The notes under the pieces: generated by a model
Databases searched by the model: none
Seen by the model: only the letters and a program-made list of their open reading frames with translations
Told to the model about the DNA's origin: nothing
Program-made: the position numbers and the translations under genes
From: an uncultured Verrucomicrobia subdivision 3 bacterium
GTDB taxonomy: Bacteria; Verrucomicrobiota; Verrucomicrobiia; Limisphaerales; UBA8199
Length of the DNA: 64,000 bases
Assembly (NCBI GenBank): GCA_903913865.1
Contig: CAIWMU010000214.1
Coordinates: 1 to 64,000, forward strand
Direction: 5' to 3'
Shown: one piece after another, positions 17,568 through 24,902 of the stretch
Layout: each line of letters starts with the position of its first letter
How positions within the stretch are numbered: position 1 is the stretch's first letter

Positions 17568-18677
17568 TTAGCCTCTCGCCCAAGGCAGTTCCCTGAGTTT
17601 GGCTTGGCGGCAATAGGTGTCGATTTGCGAGAGGGTCAGGTTGTGGATGGCATCGGTCTGCTGTGCGACCTCCGCCTGCTTATACCACGAGACGGTTTGA
17701 GCCACAGTCTCCTCAAAGCTCCAGACCGGAGTCCAAGCCAGTTCCTGGCGGGCTTTGTCTGTGCAGAGTTGAAGCAGTCTTGCCTCGTGGACGGCTTTGG
17801 CACTCGTAACCGTTTCCCATCTGCCCTCCCAATGGCGAAGAACTTCCTCCACCAGATTTGAAACAGGGCGATTGGACTCATTACCGGGACCAAAATTAAA
17901 GGCACTGCAGGGCTCGACTCCGTTCAGGTGCTGTCGTCCCCTCCCCGCCATGACTGCTCCCAGCCAAAGGTAACCGCTGAGCGGTTCCAAAACATGCTGC
18001 CATGGCCGAGTTGCGATCGGGTTTCTCACTGGCACAACATCGCCCCGGCTCAGATGGCGGATGCAATCCGGCACGATCCTGTCCATGGCCCAATCACCAC
18101 CGCCGATGACATTCCCCGCACGGGCACTTGCAATTTTTACGGGGTGGTCTGCAAAGAAGGACTGGCGGTAGGCCTGAATCACCAGTTCGGCAGCGGCCTT
18201 GCTCGAGCTGTAAGGGTCACACCCGCCGAGGGGATCCCCCTCCCTGTATCCATAAACCCACTCCCGATTCTCGTAACACTTGTCGGTCGTGATGAATACA
18301 GCTGCGCAGGGCTGGCGGAGGTTGCGAAGTGACTCCATCACATGGACTGTTCCCAGAACATTCGTGGCATAGGTCTCCACCGGTCTGGTGTAACTCTCAC
18401 GCACCAGAGGCTGGGCCGCGAGATGAAAGACAAAATCTGGCTGGGCGGCGTTAATCGATCGCTGGACTGAAGCCAGATCACGCACGTCACCCATCTCGTT
18501 TACAACCCGATCCGACAGGCCCACCTGTTCAAACAAAGCGGGTTGTGTTGGGGCTGGCAGGGAAAACCCGTGAACCTTCGCCCCCATTTTGACCAGCCAC
18601 TCGGCCAGCCAGGAGCCTTTGAATCCCGTGTGGCCGGAGAGCCATACAACCTTGCTGTCATAGGCACCGTCGAACAT
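17568..18677 (-). CDS. rfbG: CDP-glucose 4,6-dehydratase
   Basis: A 369-residue extended short-chain dehydrogenase. The N-terminal VVWLSGHTGFKGSWLAEWL is the NAD-binding motif and is characteristic of RfbG. Also seen are FHLAAQPLVRESY, ETYATNVLGTVHVM, VFITTDKCYEN and the catalytic YSSSKAAAEL. It converts CDP-glucose to CDP-4-keto-6-deoxyglucose, the substrate of RfbH. The ATG at 18677 comes two bases after the rfbF stop; the frame is open upstream into rfbF, but that extension has no family similarity. Part of the rfbFGH operon; cytoplasmic. Confidence 0.93.
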   Translation of the reverse strand: MFDGAYDSKVVWLSGHTGFKGSWLAEWLVKMGAKVHGFSLPAPTQPALFEQVGLSDRVVNEMGDVRDLASVQRSINAAQPDFVFHLAAQPLVRESYTRPVETYATNVLGTVHVMESLRNLRQPCAAVFITTDKCYENREWVYGYREGDPLGGCDPYSSSKAAAELVIQAYRQSFFADHPVKIASARAGNVIGGGDWAMDRIVPDCIRHLSRGDVVPVRNPIATRPWQHVLEPLSGYLWLGAVMAGRGRQHLNGVEPCSAFNFGPGNESNRPVSNLVEEVLRHWEGRWETVTSAKAVHEARLLQLCTDKARQELAWTPVWSFEETVAQTVSWYKQAEVAQQTDAIHNLTLSQIDTYCRQAKLRELPWARG

Positions 18678-18679
18678 AT

Positions 18680-19453
18680 TCACCACACCTTCCAGGGCGG
18701 CCGGCCGGAGAGATACATTTTCTCCAATTGCTGCTGCTCCCGGTATGTGTCCATGCACTGCCAGAATCCGGCGTGTGCAAAGGCATGAACCCGTCCTTCC
18801 GACGCCATTCGCGTCAACGGTTCTTGTTCGAGAACCGTCTCGTCGTTTTCCAGATAATCGCCGACGCCCTTGCTGAAGACGAAAAAGCCCCCGTTAATGT
18901 ACTGGTCATCTGCTTGAGGCTTCTCCTTGAAGGCGGTCACGCGCGTTTGCTCAACCTTTATGTCGCCAAAGCGCGAGGCAGGCCTGACACCAGTGATGGT
19001 CGCAAGGCCTCCGTGCTGCTTGTGAAAGGCTATCGACTCGTTGATGTTGCTATTGATGAGCCCGTCACCATACGTTGCAAGAAAGGTGTCAGAATCAATG
19101 TATGGAAGCGCCCGAAGCAGTCGCCCCCCGGTTTGCGTTTCCTGCCCGGTATCAAGCAGGGTCACATTCCAATCCTCTTCCGAGTGGTGGGTGTGATAGG
19201 TAACCCGGGGGTTGGACCCCAGGCTCAAAGTCACATCGCTCGTGTTCCAGTGGTAGTGCCGGAAGTAGTCCTTGATTACCTCCCCCTTGTAACCGAGGCA
19301 GAGGATGAAATCCTTGTGCCCGTAATGGGCATAGATTTTCATGATATGCCACAAGATCGGCCGGTTGCCCACTGGCACCATCGGCTTCGGCCGGAATTCC
19401 GTCTCTTCGCGCAGACGGGTTCCCAGGCCACCGCAAAAAATCACCACCTTCAT
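18680..19453 (-). CDS. rfbF: Glucose-1-phosphate cytidylyltransferase
   Basis: A 257-residue nucleotidyltransferase making CDP-glucose from CTP and glucose-1-phosphate. The start MKVVIFCGGLGTRLREET...RPKPMVPVGNRPILWHIMK is diagnostic, followed by FILCLGYKGEVIKDYF and FLATYGDGL. The length is right for RfbF. A ribosome site (AGGAAGG) lies about 12 bases before ATG. It is the first sugar gene after flagellin (138 bases downstream of it on the same strand), so the CDP-sugar pathway begins right behind the flagellin gene. No convincing terminator was seen in that gap, so read-through from the flagellin promoter is possible. Confidence 0.93.
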   Translation of the reverse strand: MKVVIFCGGLGTRLREETEFRPKPMVPVGNRPILWHIMKIYAHYGHKDFILCLGYKGEVIKDYFRHYHWNTSDVTLSLGSNPRVTYHTHHSEEDWNVTLLDTGQETQTGGRLLRALPYIDSDTFLATYGDGLINSNINESIAFHKQHGGLATITGVRPASRFGDIKVEQTRVTAFKEKPQADDQYINGGFFVFSKGVGDYLENDETVLEQEPLTRMASEGRVHAFAHAGFWQCMDTYREQQQLEKMYLSGRPPWKVW

Positions 19454-19591
19454 GATTCCACCAATCCTTCCTGGATTTTCATTTCGCCGTCCTGGTGCCT
19501 CAGATTCCTTCGTGGAACCCGGCTGTTATAGCCTCGGGTGGACATTGGTCCGGCGACTTTCATGGTATTCAGGAGTCTATGGGTTCACCTG

Positions 19592-20404
19592 TTACTGGAG
19601 GAGGCGCAGCACGCTTTGCGGGAGCTGGTTTGCCTGGGCCAGCATCGCTGTGCCGGATTGGGAAAGAATGTTCTGTTTCGCAAACTCGGTGGATTCCTCG
19701 GCCACGTCTGTGTCCTGGATCCGGGAGCTGGCAGCGGAGAGATTCTCCTTGCTGACAGTGAGTTGCTCGGATGTGTAATTCAGGCGGGTCTGGAAGGCAC
19801 CAATGTTCGCGCGGTCCTTCGAAAGTTGGGTGATCACGTTCTTGATCTCCGTGAGGGCGGCAGCGGCTGCACCAGTCGTCGACACATTCACCGAACCGGA
19901 ATTGACGACAGTCGAGTAGGGAACGGCAGCCATGTCGAGGCCCGCCATGGCAAAGGTGGTGCCGTCGGAATCAATCGCCACCTCAAGATTGGAGGGGGAG
20001 AACAGGCTGACGCCGTTGAAATCCTTCGTGGCGGCGGAGCTGATGTAGCTCTGGAGCTGGGAGAATTCCTTGTTATACAGGTCGCGGTCGGAATCGGTCT
20101 TCGTGCCGTCCTGTGCCAGGATGGAAAGTTCGCCCATGCGGTCCAGGGCCTTGCCGATCTTCTGCACATACCCATGCTGGGTCTGGACGAAGGAGACGGC
20201 GTTGTTGACGTTGTATTTCGCGGCCTGGATGCGGTTGATCTGGGCATCGATCCGCGAGGCGACTGCCAGTCCGGCAGCATCGTCGGAAGGCTGGATGATT
20301 CTGGTGCCGGAACTCAGGCGGGCCAGGGACTTGCTCAACCGGGTCTGCGTGGTTTGCAGGTTGTCCGAGTTGATTTGGGCTTGAATGTTCGTATTAATGA
20401 CCAT
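19592..20404 (-). CDS. fliC: Flagellin
   Basis: A 270-residue flagellin of the short type. The N-terminal D0/D1 region (MVINTNIQAQ, LSKSLARLSSGTRI, DDAAGLAVASRID) and C-terminal region (IGAFQTRLNYT, ESTEFAKQNILSQSG, ANQLPQSVLRLLQ) are intact. The central part is short, so the outer D2/D3 domains are essentially absent. That region is rich in Ser/Thr (STVVNSGSVNVSTTG), which are candidate O-glycosylation positions. It follows csrA by 47 bases and precedes the sugar operon. No normal Shine-Dalgarno sequence is seen before the ATG. It assembles into the extracellular filament. Confidence 0.95.
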   Translation of the reverse strand: MVINTNIQAQINSDNLQTTQTRLSKSLARLSSGTRIIQPSDDAAGLAVASRIDAQINRIQAAKYNVNNAVSFVQTQHGYVQKIGKALDRMGELSILAQDGTKTDSDRDLYNKEFSQLQSYISSAATKDFNGVSLFSPSNLEVAIDSDGTTFAMAGLDMAAVPYSTVVNSGSVNVSTTGAAAAALTEIKNVITQLSKDRANIGAFQTRLNYTSEQLTVSKENLSAASSRIQDTDVAEESTEFAKQNILSQSGTAMLAQANQLPQSVLRLLQ

Positions 20405-20439
20405 GGTAGTTTATTATTTTATAGGTTTGAACATGACGG

Positions 20440-20444
20440 TCCGT
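20440..20444 (-). promoter_or_regulatory. Possible CsrA-binding ACGGA in flagellin leader
   Basis: The 47-base leader between csrA and flagellin contains ACGGA about 35 bases before the ATG, in the loop of a short GAC/GTC stem. CsrA recognises ANGGA in loops, and CsrA represses flagellin translation in Bacillus-type FliW/CsrA systems. The leader otherwise is A/T-rich, with no second GGA at a ribosome site, so a classic two-site arrangement is not visible. Confidence 0.3.
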
Positions 20445-20451
20445 GTCTGAG

Positions 20452-20718
20452 CTAAGCCGGCGTTCCTGCCGGCAAAGGGGTGGCGGGCGCCTCTGTGGGG
20501 CGCGCAGCCGAAAGTTTTGGTACAATCCGCGGGCCCTTCGTGAGCGCCGCCTTGTTATTGAGCTGGATTTCCTCGTACACTTCCTGACGGTGAATGGGCA
20601 CCTCTGTCGGGGCGGAGATGCCAAGCTTCACCGTGTCTCCATCGACGCGCACCACCTTCACAATGATGCGTCCATCAATTACGATGCTCTCGTTCAGCTT
20701 GCGGGATAAAATCAACAT
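20452..20718 (-). CDS. csrA: Carbon storage / flagellin translational regulator CsrA
   Basis: An 88-residue RNA-binding protein. The first 60 residues are a standard CsrA: MLILSRKLNESIVIDG, VVRVDGDTVKLGISAPTEVPIHRQEVYEEI. The RNA-binding Arg near position 6 and the VPIHRQEVY strand are present. A Pro/Ala-rich tail of about 25 residues follows, longer than in enteric CsrA. It lies between fliW and flagellin. In this arrangement CsrA blocks flagellin mRNA translation and FliW, when not bound to flagellin, releases it. Its gene is 11 bases from fliW, so they are probably cotranscribed. Confidence 0.95.
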   Translation of the reverse strand: MLILSRKLNESIVIDGRIIVKVVRVDGDTVKLGISAPTEVPIHRQEVYEEIQLNNKAALTKGPRIVPKLSAARPTEAPATPLPAGTPA

Positions 20719-20729
20719 AAATCCTTATG

Positions 20730-21146
20730 TTATGCCACCGATGTGGACAGCGGATGGCACACAGAATACTGGGCGGCATTGGTCGGAATGACCTGCCTGC
20801 CCACCTGGGTGTGGCGGTTCACCACAATCGGCCCCTTCAGGTTCAGGGTGGCCTGCCCCATGCCGGTCATGGTGACAATATTAAAGACCACTGCATCCTC
20901 CGGGCCCTTCAGCTTCAGGAATGCAATCTCGCCCTCCGGGAGGTCGGGCCGGTAATCCGGAATCACCGTGAAAGGGGAAAGAACCAGAAACGCCAGGTTC
21001 GGGTCATCCTTCACCTGCAGCCATTGGAACGGCTCCTCCCCGGGATTCGCCACCAGCACGAAATCCAGAATTTGCTCAAACCCCAGTAACCCGTAGGGCA
21101 ACCGGATCTGACTCTCACACGCTCCTAGAACTGCGGACGGCTCCAT
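20730..21146 (-). CDS. fliW: Flagellar assembly factor FliW
   Basis: A 138-residue FliW with IRLPYGLLGFEQILDFVLV, FQWLQVKDDPNLAFLVLSP and a VFNIVTM segment typical of the family. It binds flagellin and CsrA allosterically, coupling flagellin supply to translation. The start at 21146 leaves 14 residues before LPYG, as in known FliW proteins. In-frame ATGs at 21164 and 21200 also exist, but the first leaves almost no leader and the second lies upstream of a sigma-54 promoter at 21179-21194, so it could not be used from that transcript. First gene of the fliW-csrA-flagellin unit. Confidence 0.9.
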   Translation of the reverse strand: MEPSAVLGACESQIRLPYGLLGFEQILDFVLVANPGEEPFQWLQVKDDPNLAFLVLSPFTVIPDYRPDLPEGEIAFLKLKGPEDAVVFNIVTMTGMGQATLNLKGPIVVNRHTQVGRQVIPTNAAQYSVCHPLSTSVA

Positions 21147-21178
21147 GCTTTCAGCGACATTCATTCTGGGAGCCAGAT

Positions 21179-21194
21179 AGCAACGCCCGTGCCA
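21179..21194 (-). promoter_or_regulatory. Sigma-54 promoter of fliW-csrA-flagellin
   Basis: The minus strand reads TGGCACGGGCGTTGCT, an essentially perfect match to the sigma-54 consensus TGGCACG-N4-TTGCW with correct -24 GG and -12 GC spacing. Transcription would begin near 21168 and run into fliW, csrA and flagellin. An NtrC-type activator with an intact GAFTGA loop is encoded at 57967-59454 beside flagellar/chemotaxis genes and is a candidate activator. Confidence 0.82.
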
Positions 21195-21294
21195 AACCAA
21201 AATCCGGGCTGGAATCGCCCTCCAAATTCCCTTTTTGCCCTTGGAACCTCCCGATTACCCCTTTAATACCGTGCCCGGGCGGAAGTTTTTGACC

Positions 21295-21313
21295 CTCCCG
21301 CAGGGAGTTTTTT
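21295..21313 (+). terminator. Short hairpin with T-run upstream of purC
   Basis: CTCCC-GCA-GGGAG followed by six T, about 115 bases before the purC start. The stem is only five pairs (slightly more if flanking C/G pairs), so a role as a terminator or attenuator in the purC leader is tentative. A separate CCCCCCGGGGGG palindrome lies at 21355-21366. Confidence 0.35.
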
Positions 21314-21428
21314 GCCCCTCCGCCCATTTTGGGTGGCCATTCAAGCCCTCCCTCCCCCCCGGGGGGCACCCTGCTCCCACTCCCATTTCCGCTTTGACCT
21401 TTTTCATCCCCTCCCCATATTTCTCCAC

Positions 21429-22319
21429 ATGGCGAATGAACCTCTGCTTCAATTGGAATTGCCCGGCCTCAAAAAGGTGAAGAGTGGCAAGGTGCGGGAA
21501 GTTTTTGATCTCGGCGACCGTCTGCTCTTTGTTGCAACGGACCGGATCTCGGCTTTTGACTGCATCATGCCCAACGGCATCCCGCGCAAAGGGGAGGTGC
21601 TGACCCAGATTTCCCACTTCTGGTTTGAGCAGACAGCCTCCTTCCAGCCCAATCACCTCCTGGCCCGATCCAGTGATCCCCTGCCGCCTGCCTTGCAGCC
21701 CTTTGCCTCCCAGTTGCAGGGGCGCAGCATGATTGTTAAAAAGGCCCAACCCCTTGCTATTGAATGTGTTGTTCGCGGATACCTCGCCGGTTCAGGATGG
21801 AAAGAATACCGCCAGAGCGGCACAGTCTGCGGAATCAAACTGCCAGCCGGGCTGCAGGAATCTTCACCCCTGCCTGAACCCATCTTCACCCCTGCCACTA
21901 AGGCGGAAACCGGCCATGACGAAAACATTTCCTTTGAACAGGCCGCCAATATAGTAGGGGCCGGGATCGCCCAGGCCGCCCGCGACGCGAGCCTGAAGAT
22001 CTACAAGTTCGCCCGGGACTACGCCAGAATGCGGGGCATCATCATCGCAGACACCAAGTTCGAATTCGGCATCATGGATGGCCAGCTGATCCTCATCGAT
22101 GAGGTCTTGACCCCGGACTCCTCAAGATTCTGGCCCGCCGATGTCTATGCCCCCGGCAAGGGTCAACCCAGCTTCGACAAACAGTTCGTTCGGGATTACC
22201 TGGAAACCTTGGATTGGGACAAAACTCCCCCTGCCCCCCCCTTGCCACCCGAGGTGGTGGCCAAATCCCAGGCGAAATACCTTGAGGCCTACGAGCGCCT
22301 GACCGGGAAGCCCCTCTAA
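21429..22319 (+). CDS. purC: SAICAR synthase
   Basis: A 296-residue phosphoribosylaminoimidazole-succinocarboxamide synthase of purine synthesis. Family segments include [70 protein letters not shown] and [12 protein letters not shown]. The start at 21429 gives [13 protein letters not shown], as in other long-form PurC proteins; the upstream open frame has no similarity. No strong ribosome site precedes it. The gene is divergent from fliW. Cytoplasmic, housekeeping. Confidence 0.95.
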   Translation: MANEPLLQLELPGLKKVKSGKVREVFDLGDRLLFVATDRISAFDCIMPNGIPRKGEVLTQISHFWFEQTASFQPNHLLARSSDPLPPALQPFASQLQGRSMIVKKAQPLAIECVVRGYLAGSGWKEYRQSGTVCGIKLPAGLQESSPLPEPIFTPATKAETGHDENISFEQAANIVGAGIAQAARDASLKIYKFARDYARMRGIIIADTKFEFGIMDGQLILIDEVLTPDSSRFWPADVYAPGKGQPSFDKQFVRDYLETLDWDKTPPAPPLPPEVVAKSQAKYLEAYERLTGKPL

Positions 22320-22481
22320 AAAGGGGTCAGTCCTCACTTTTGACAGTGAGCCTACCCAGCCCTGCTCAGGCATCGCACGTCTTCGTGTGTGTGGCCGCAT
22401 GGGTTCAAGGTTTAGAGTTCCAGAACGGCGACCGGGCAAGGCGTATTTGTTTGCTCTTTAGTTACTGCGGTTGAAGGTTTT

Positions 22482-23399
22482 ATGGAATCTCTTGTTGAGG
22501 ATTTCCTCCAGCATCTGCGGCATGAGAAAGGGCAGGCGCAGCACACGCAGCGCACCTATTCGGCCCTTCTAGGGGCATTTGTTGCCTGGGCCGGACAACA
22601 GGGAATCACAAGTTGGGAATCCGTGGGTCTGCCGGAATTAATGCGCTATCTCGAAACGGAGCGGGAGCGGACCCTCAAAGGCCCAAAGCCCCGCAAGGGT
22701 CGGCTGAGCAGCGAGAGCCTCTACCTTGAGATCGCCGCCTTGCGGGCCTTCTTCCGGTTTGCCGAAAGCGAGAAACTCCTGCCGGGCAACCCCGCGGAGC
22801 ATCTCTCCCTCCCGCGGCGTTGGAAACGGGTCCCAAAAGCACTCTCCGAACTGGAGATTGAGAAACTCCTTCTACCCGAGCCGGAGCAGACCCCTGCCAG
22901 CCTATGTGATCAGGCTGTGCTCGAGGTCGCCTATGCATCGGGCCTGCGCCTGGCAGAGTTGCGCACCCTTCGCCTCGAGCAGCTGCAACTTGAGGCCTCC
23001 TTCATGACGGTCATTGGCAAGGGTAACAAGGAGCGGGTCGTCCCTTTGGGCGAAAAGGCCATCGAGGCCCTGCGCCGTTACCTTCAGGCGGGGCGTCCCC
23101 ATCTCGTCACCCCCAGGTCCCCTGCAACGGTATTCCTTACCAGGCGCGGCACCGCTTTCGCCCCCGTCACCCTGTGGCTCCGCATCAAGCAGCGGGTCGG
23201 GCGTGCCGGGATCGAACGAAATGTCACGCCCCACATGCTCCGCCACAGCTTCGCCACACACCTGCTGGAGCATGGGGCAGATCTGCGGGTCATCCAGGAA
23301 CTGCTTGGCCATTCAAACATCAGCACCACGGAGGTTTACACACACGTTTCCGGGCAACGCCTCCGGGAAGTTCATCAAAAATTCCATCCGCGACCCTGA
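22482..23399 (+). CDS. xerC: Tyrosine recombinase XerC/XerD
   Basis: A 305-residue tyrosine recombinase. The N-terminal SAM-like core-binding domain (1-105) precedes the catalytic domain with Arg in YASGLRLAEL, Lys in IGKGNKERVVPL, HMLRHSFATHLL (H-x-x-R), LLGHSNISTTEVYTHV (His and nucleophile Tyr). All catalytic residues are present and the length is that of XerC/XerD, which resolve chromosome dimers. No att-like repeats or other phage genes are nearby, so it is probably the housekeeping enzyme rather than an integrase. Whether it is XerC or XerD cannot be settled by eye. Confidence 0.9.
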   Translation: MESLVEDFLQHLRHEKGQAQHTQRTYSALLGAFVAWAGQQGITSWESVGLPELMRYLETERERTLKGPKPRKGRLSSESLYLEIAALRAFFRFAESEKLLPGNPAEHLSLPRRWKRVPKALSELEIEKLLLPEPEQTPASLCDQAVLEVAYASGLRLAELRTLRLEQLQLEASFMTVIGKGNKERVVPLGEKAIEALRRYLQAGRPHLVTPRSPATVFLTRRGTAFAPVTLWLRIKQRVGRAGIERNVTPHMLRHSFATHLLEHGADLRVIQELLGHSNISTTEVYTHVSGQRLREVHQKFHPRP

Positions 23400-23576
23400 T
23401 TCATTCGCCCCCCGGGGCTTCATAACGTCCTTCCTGCGAAATCCTTCGCTCGTAAAGGTGCGTTTCATGGTTGAAATGAAAGCCCATGCTTTTTATGCTC
23501 CGCTCTTGGACGGCATGGTCCGCAAAAATTAAACCATCGGTGAACGAATAAACAACACTCGACAGGATAAAGACTT

Positions 23577-24767
23577 ATGTCCAATAGACCCCTGAATGTC
23601 GGTTTGGTCGGAGGCGGCAAAGGCGCCTTCATTGTGCATCCCCATCAGAAAGCCATTCACTTTGACGGCACGCGCCGTGTGGTGGCGGGGGCGCTGTTTC
23701 CGGATCCTAAAATCGCCTTGGAAGAGGCCGCAAACTGGCCCTACCCCATCAAAGGCTACGGCTCCTACGATGAGATGATCAAGGCAAACGCCACCCTCCC
23801 GGAGGCCGAAAAGCTCGACTACATCCTCATCGTCACCCCGAACTTCGTGCATTATGATCCCGCGATGAAGGCCATGAAGGCCGGAATCGCCGTGTTCTGC
23901 GAGAAGCCCCTCTGCCTGAACCTTAAAGAGGCCAACGACCTCGTAAAGGCCTCCCGCAAGCTGAACGTGCCCTTCTGCGTGGCGCACACCTACCTCGGCC
24001 ACTGGACCAGCCGGTTGAGCCGTTACATCGTCCGCAGCGGCCTTCTCGGGGATATCCGCTGGGTGGACAGCTATTACATCCAGGGCTGGCTCGCCACCAA
24101 ACTGGAAGCCACAGGCCAGCAGCAGGCCACTTGGCGTGTCGATCCCAAGCGCGCCGGCGGGTCCGGATGCGGTGGCGATATCGGCACACACGCCCTCATG
24201 CAGTTGCGCTATGTGACCGGCCTCGAGATCTCCCAACTCAGCGCACAGCTGGAGACCTTCGTGGAAGGGCGCATGCTGGATGATCATTTCACCATCTATT
24301 GCAAGCTGAACAACGGTGCCCGGGCCCTCGTTCGCGCTTCACAGGTGTGCATCGGACACAAAAACGACCTCGGTATCGAAGTTGCCGGAACCAAGGGCAC
24401 CCTCCGCTGGCGCCAGGAGGATCCCGAATGCGTCACCATACATCTGCCCAACCAGCCGGATCGCGTCTATTGGCGCGGTGCCGTCTCCGCCGGGGATGGA
24501 TTCCTGCCCAAGGACATGCCTGCGGATCTGCTCGCGGAGCCCACCATCCCGGCGGGACATCCCGAAGCGTTCCATGATGCCTTCGCACGCCTGCACCGGT
24601 GCTTTGAGGCCGATGTGCGCAAGTGGAAGGATGGCAAGGCGTTCGACACGGATGGCGCCAAATACGCCACCGTCGCCGATGGATGGAGCGGCATCGCCTT
24701 CATCGAGACCTGCGTCAAGAGCAGCCAGAAGAAGGGTGCCTGGACCAACATGCCAAAGGGCATCTGA
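23577..24767 (+). CDS. Gfo/Idh/MocA family oxidoreductase
   Basis: A 396-residue NAD(P)-dependent oxidoreductase. The N-terminal Rossmann fold (NVGLVGGGKGAFIVHPHQKA), the IVTPNFVHYDPAMKAMKAG helix and the family signature VFCEKPLCLNLKEA, with its catalytic Lys, are clear. The second half has GGSGCGGDIGTHALMQLRYVTG, typical of dehydrogenases acting on inositols or sugars. It is a single gene closed by a strong terminator at 24806-24836. Such genes are abundant in Verrucomicrobia and Planctomycetes; the sugar substrate cannot be predicted. Confidence 0.9.
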   Translation: MSNRPLNVGLVGGGKGAFIVHPHQKAIHFDGTRRVVAGALFPDPKIALEEAANWPYPIKGYGSYDEMIKANATLPEAEKLDYILIVTPNFVHYDPAMKAMKAGIAVFCEKPLCLNLKEANDLVKASRKLNVPFCVAHTYLGHWTSRLSRYIVRSGLLGDIRWVDSYYIQGWLATKLEATGQQQATWRVDPKRAGGSGCGGDIGTHALMQLRYVTGLEISQLSAQLETFVEGRMLDDHFTIYCKLNNGARALVRASQVCIGHKNDLGIEVAGTKGTLRWRQEDPECVTIHLPNQPDRVYWRGAVSAGDGFLPKDMPADLLAEPTIPAGHPEAFHDAFARLHRCFEADVRKWKDGKAFDTDGAKYATVADGWSGIAFIETCVKSSQKKGAWTNMPKGI

Positions 24768-24805
24768 GGGTAAGGTCGCACCGGCCTGAACCGGTTTTCA
24801 ACACA

Positions 24806-24836
24806 CGGGATGACCCATTCGGGTCATCCCGTTTTT
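24806..24836 (+). terminator. Rho-independent terminator
   Basis: CGGGATGACCC-ATTC-GGGTCATCCCG is a perfect 11-pair stem with a 4-base loop, followed directly by TTTTT. It ends the oxidoreductase transcript 39 bases after the stop codon. Confidence 0.95.
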
Positions 24837-24902
24837 GTTGTTTGACCCTGGTTTGGACCGTTTTTGATTGTAATTTACCCCCGGGCTTCGTATGCAAGAG
24901 TG

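Noticed and set aside
22382-22420. GGGTTCAAGG resembling a tRNA T-loop
   Set aside because: No acceptor stem, anticodon arm or CCA end could be built around it.
22482-23399. Phage integrase / mobile element reading of the tyrosine recombinase
   Set aside because: XerC/D length and motifs, housekeeping neighbours, no tRNA target or att-like repeats.
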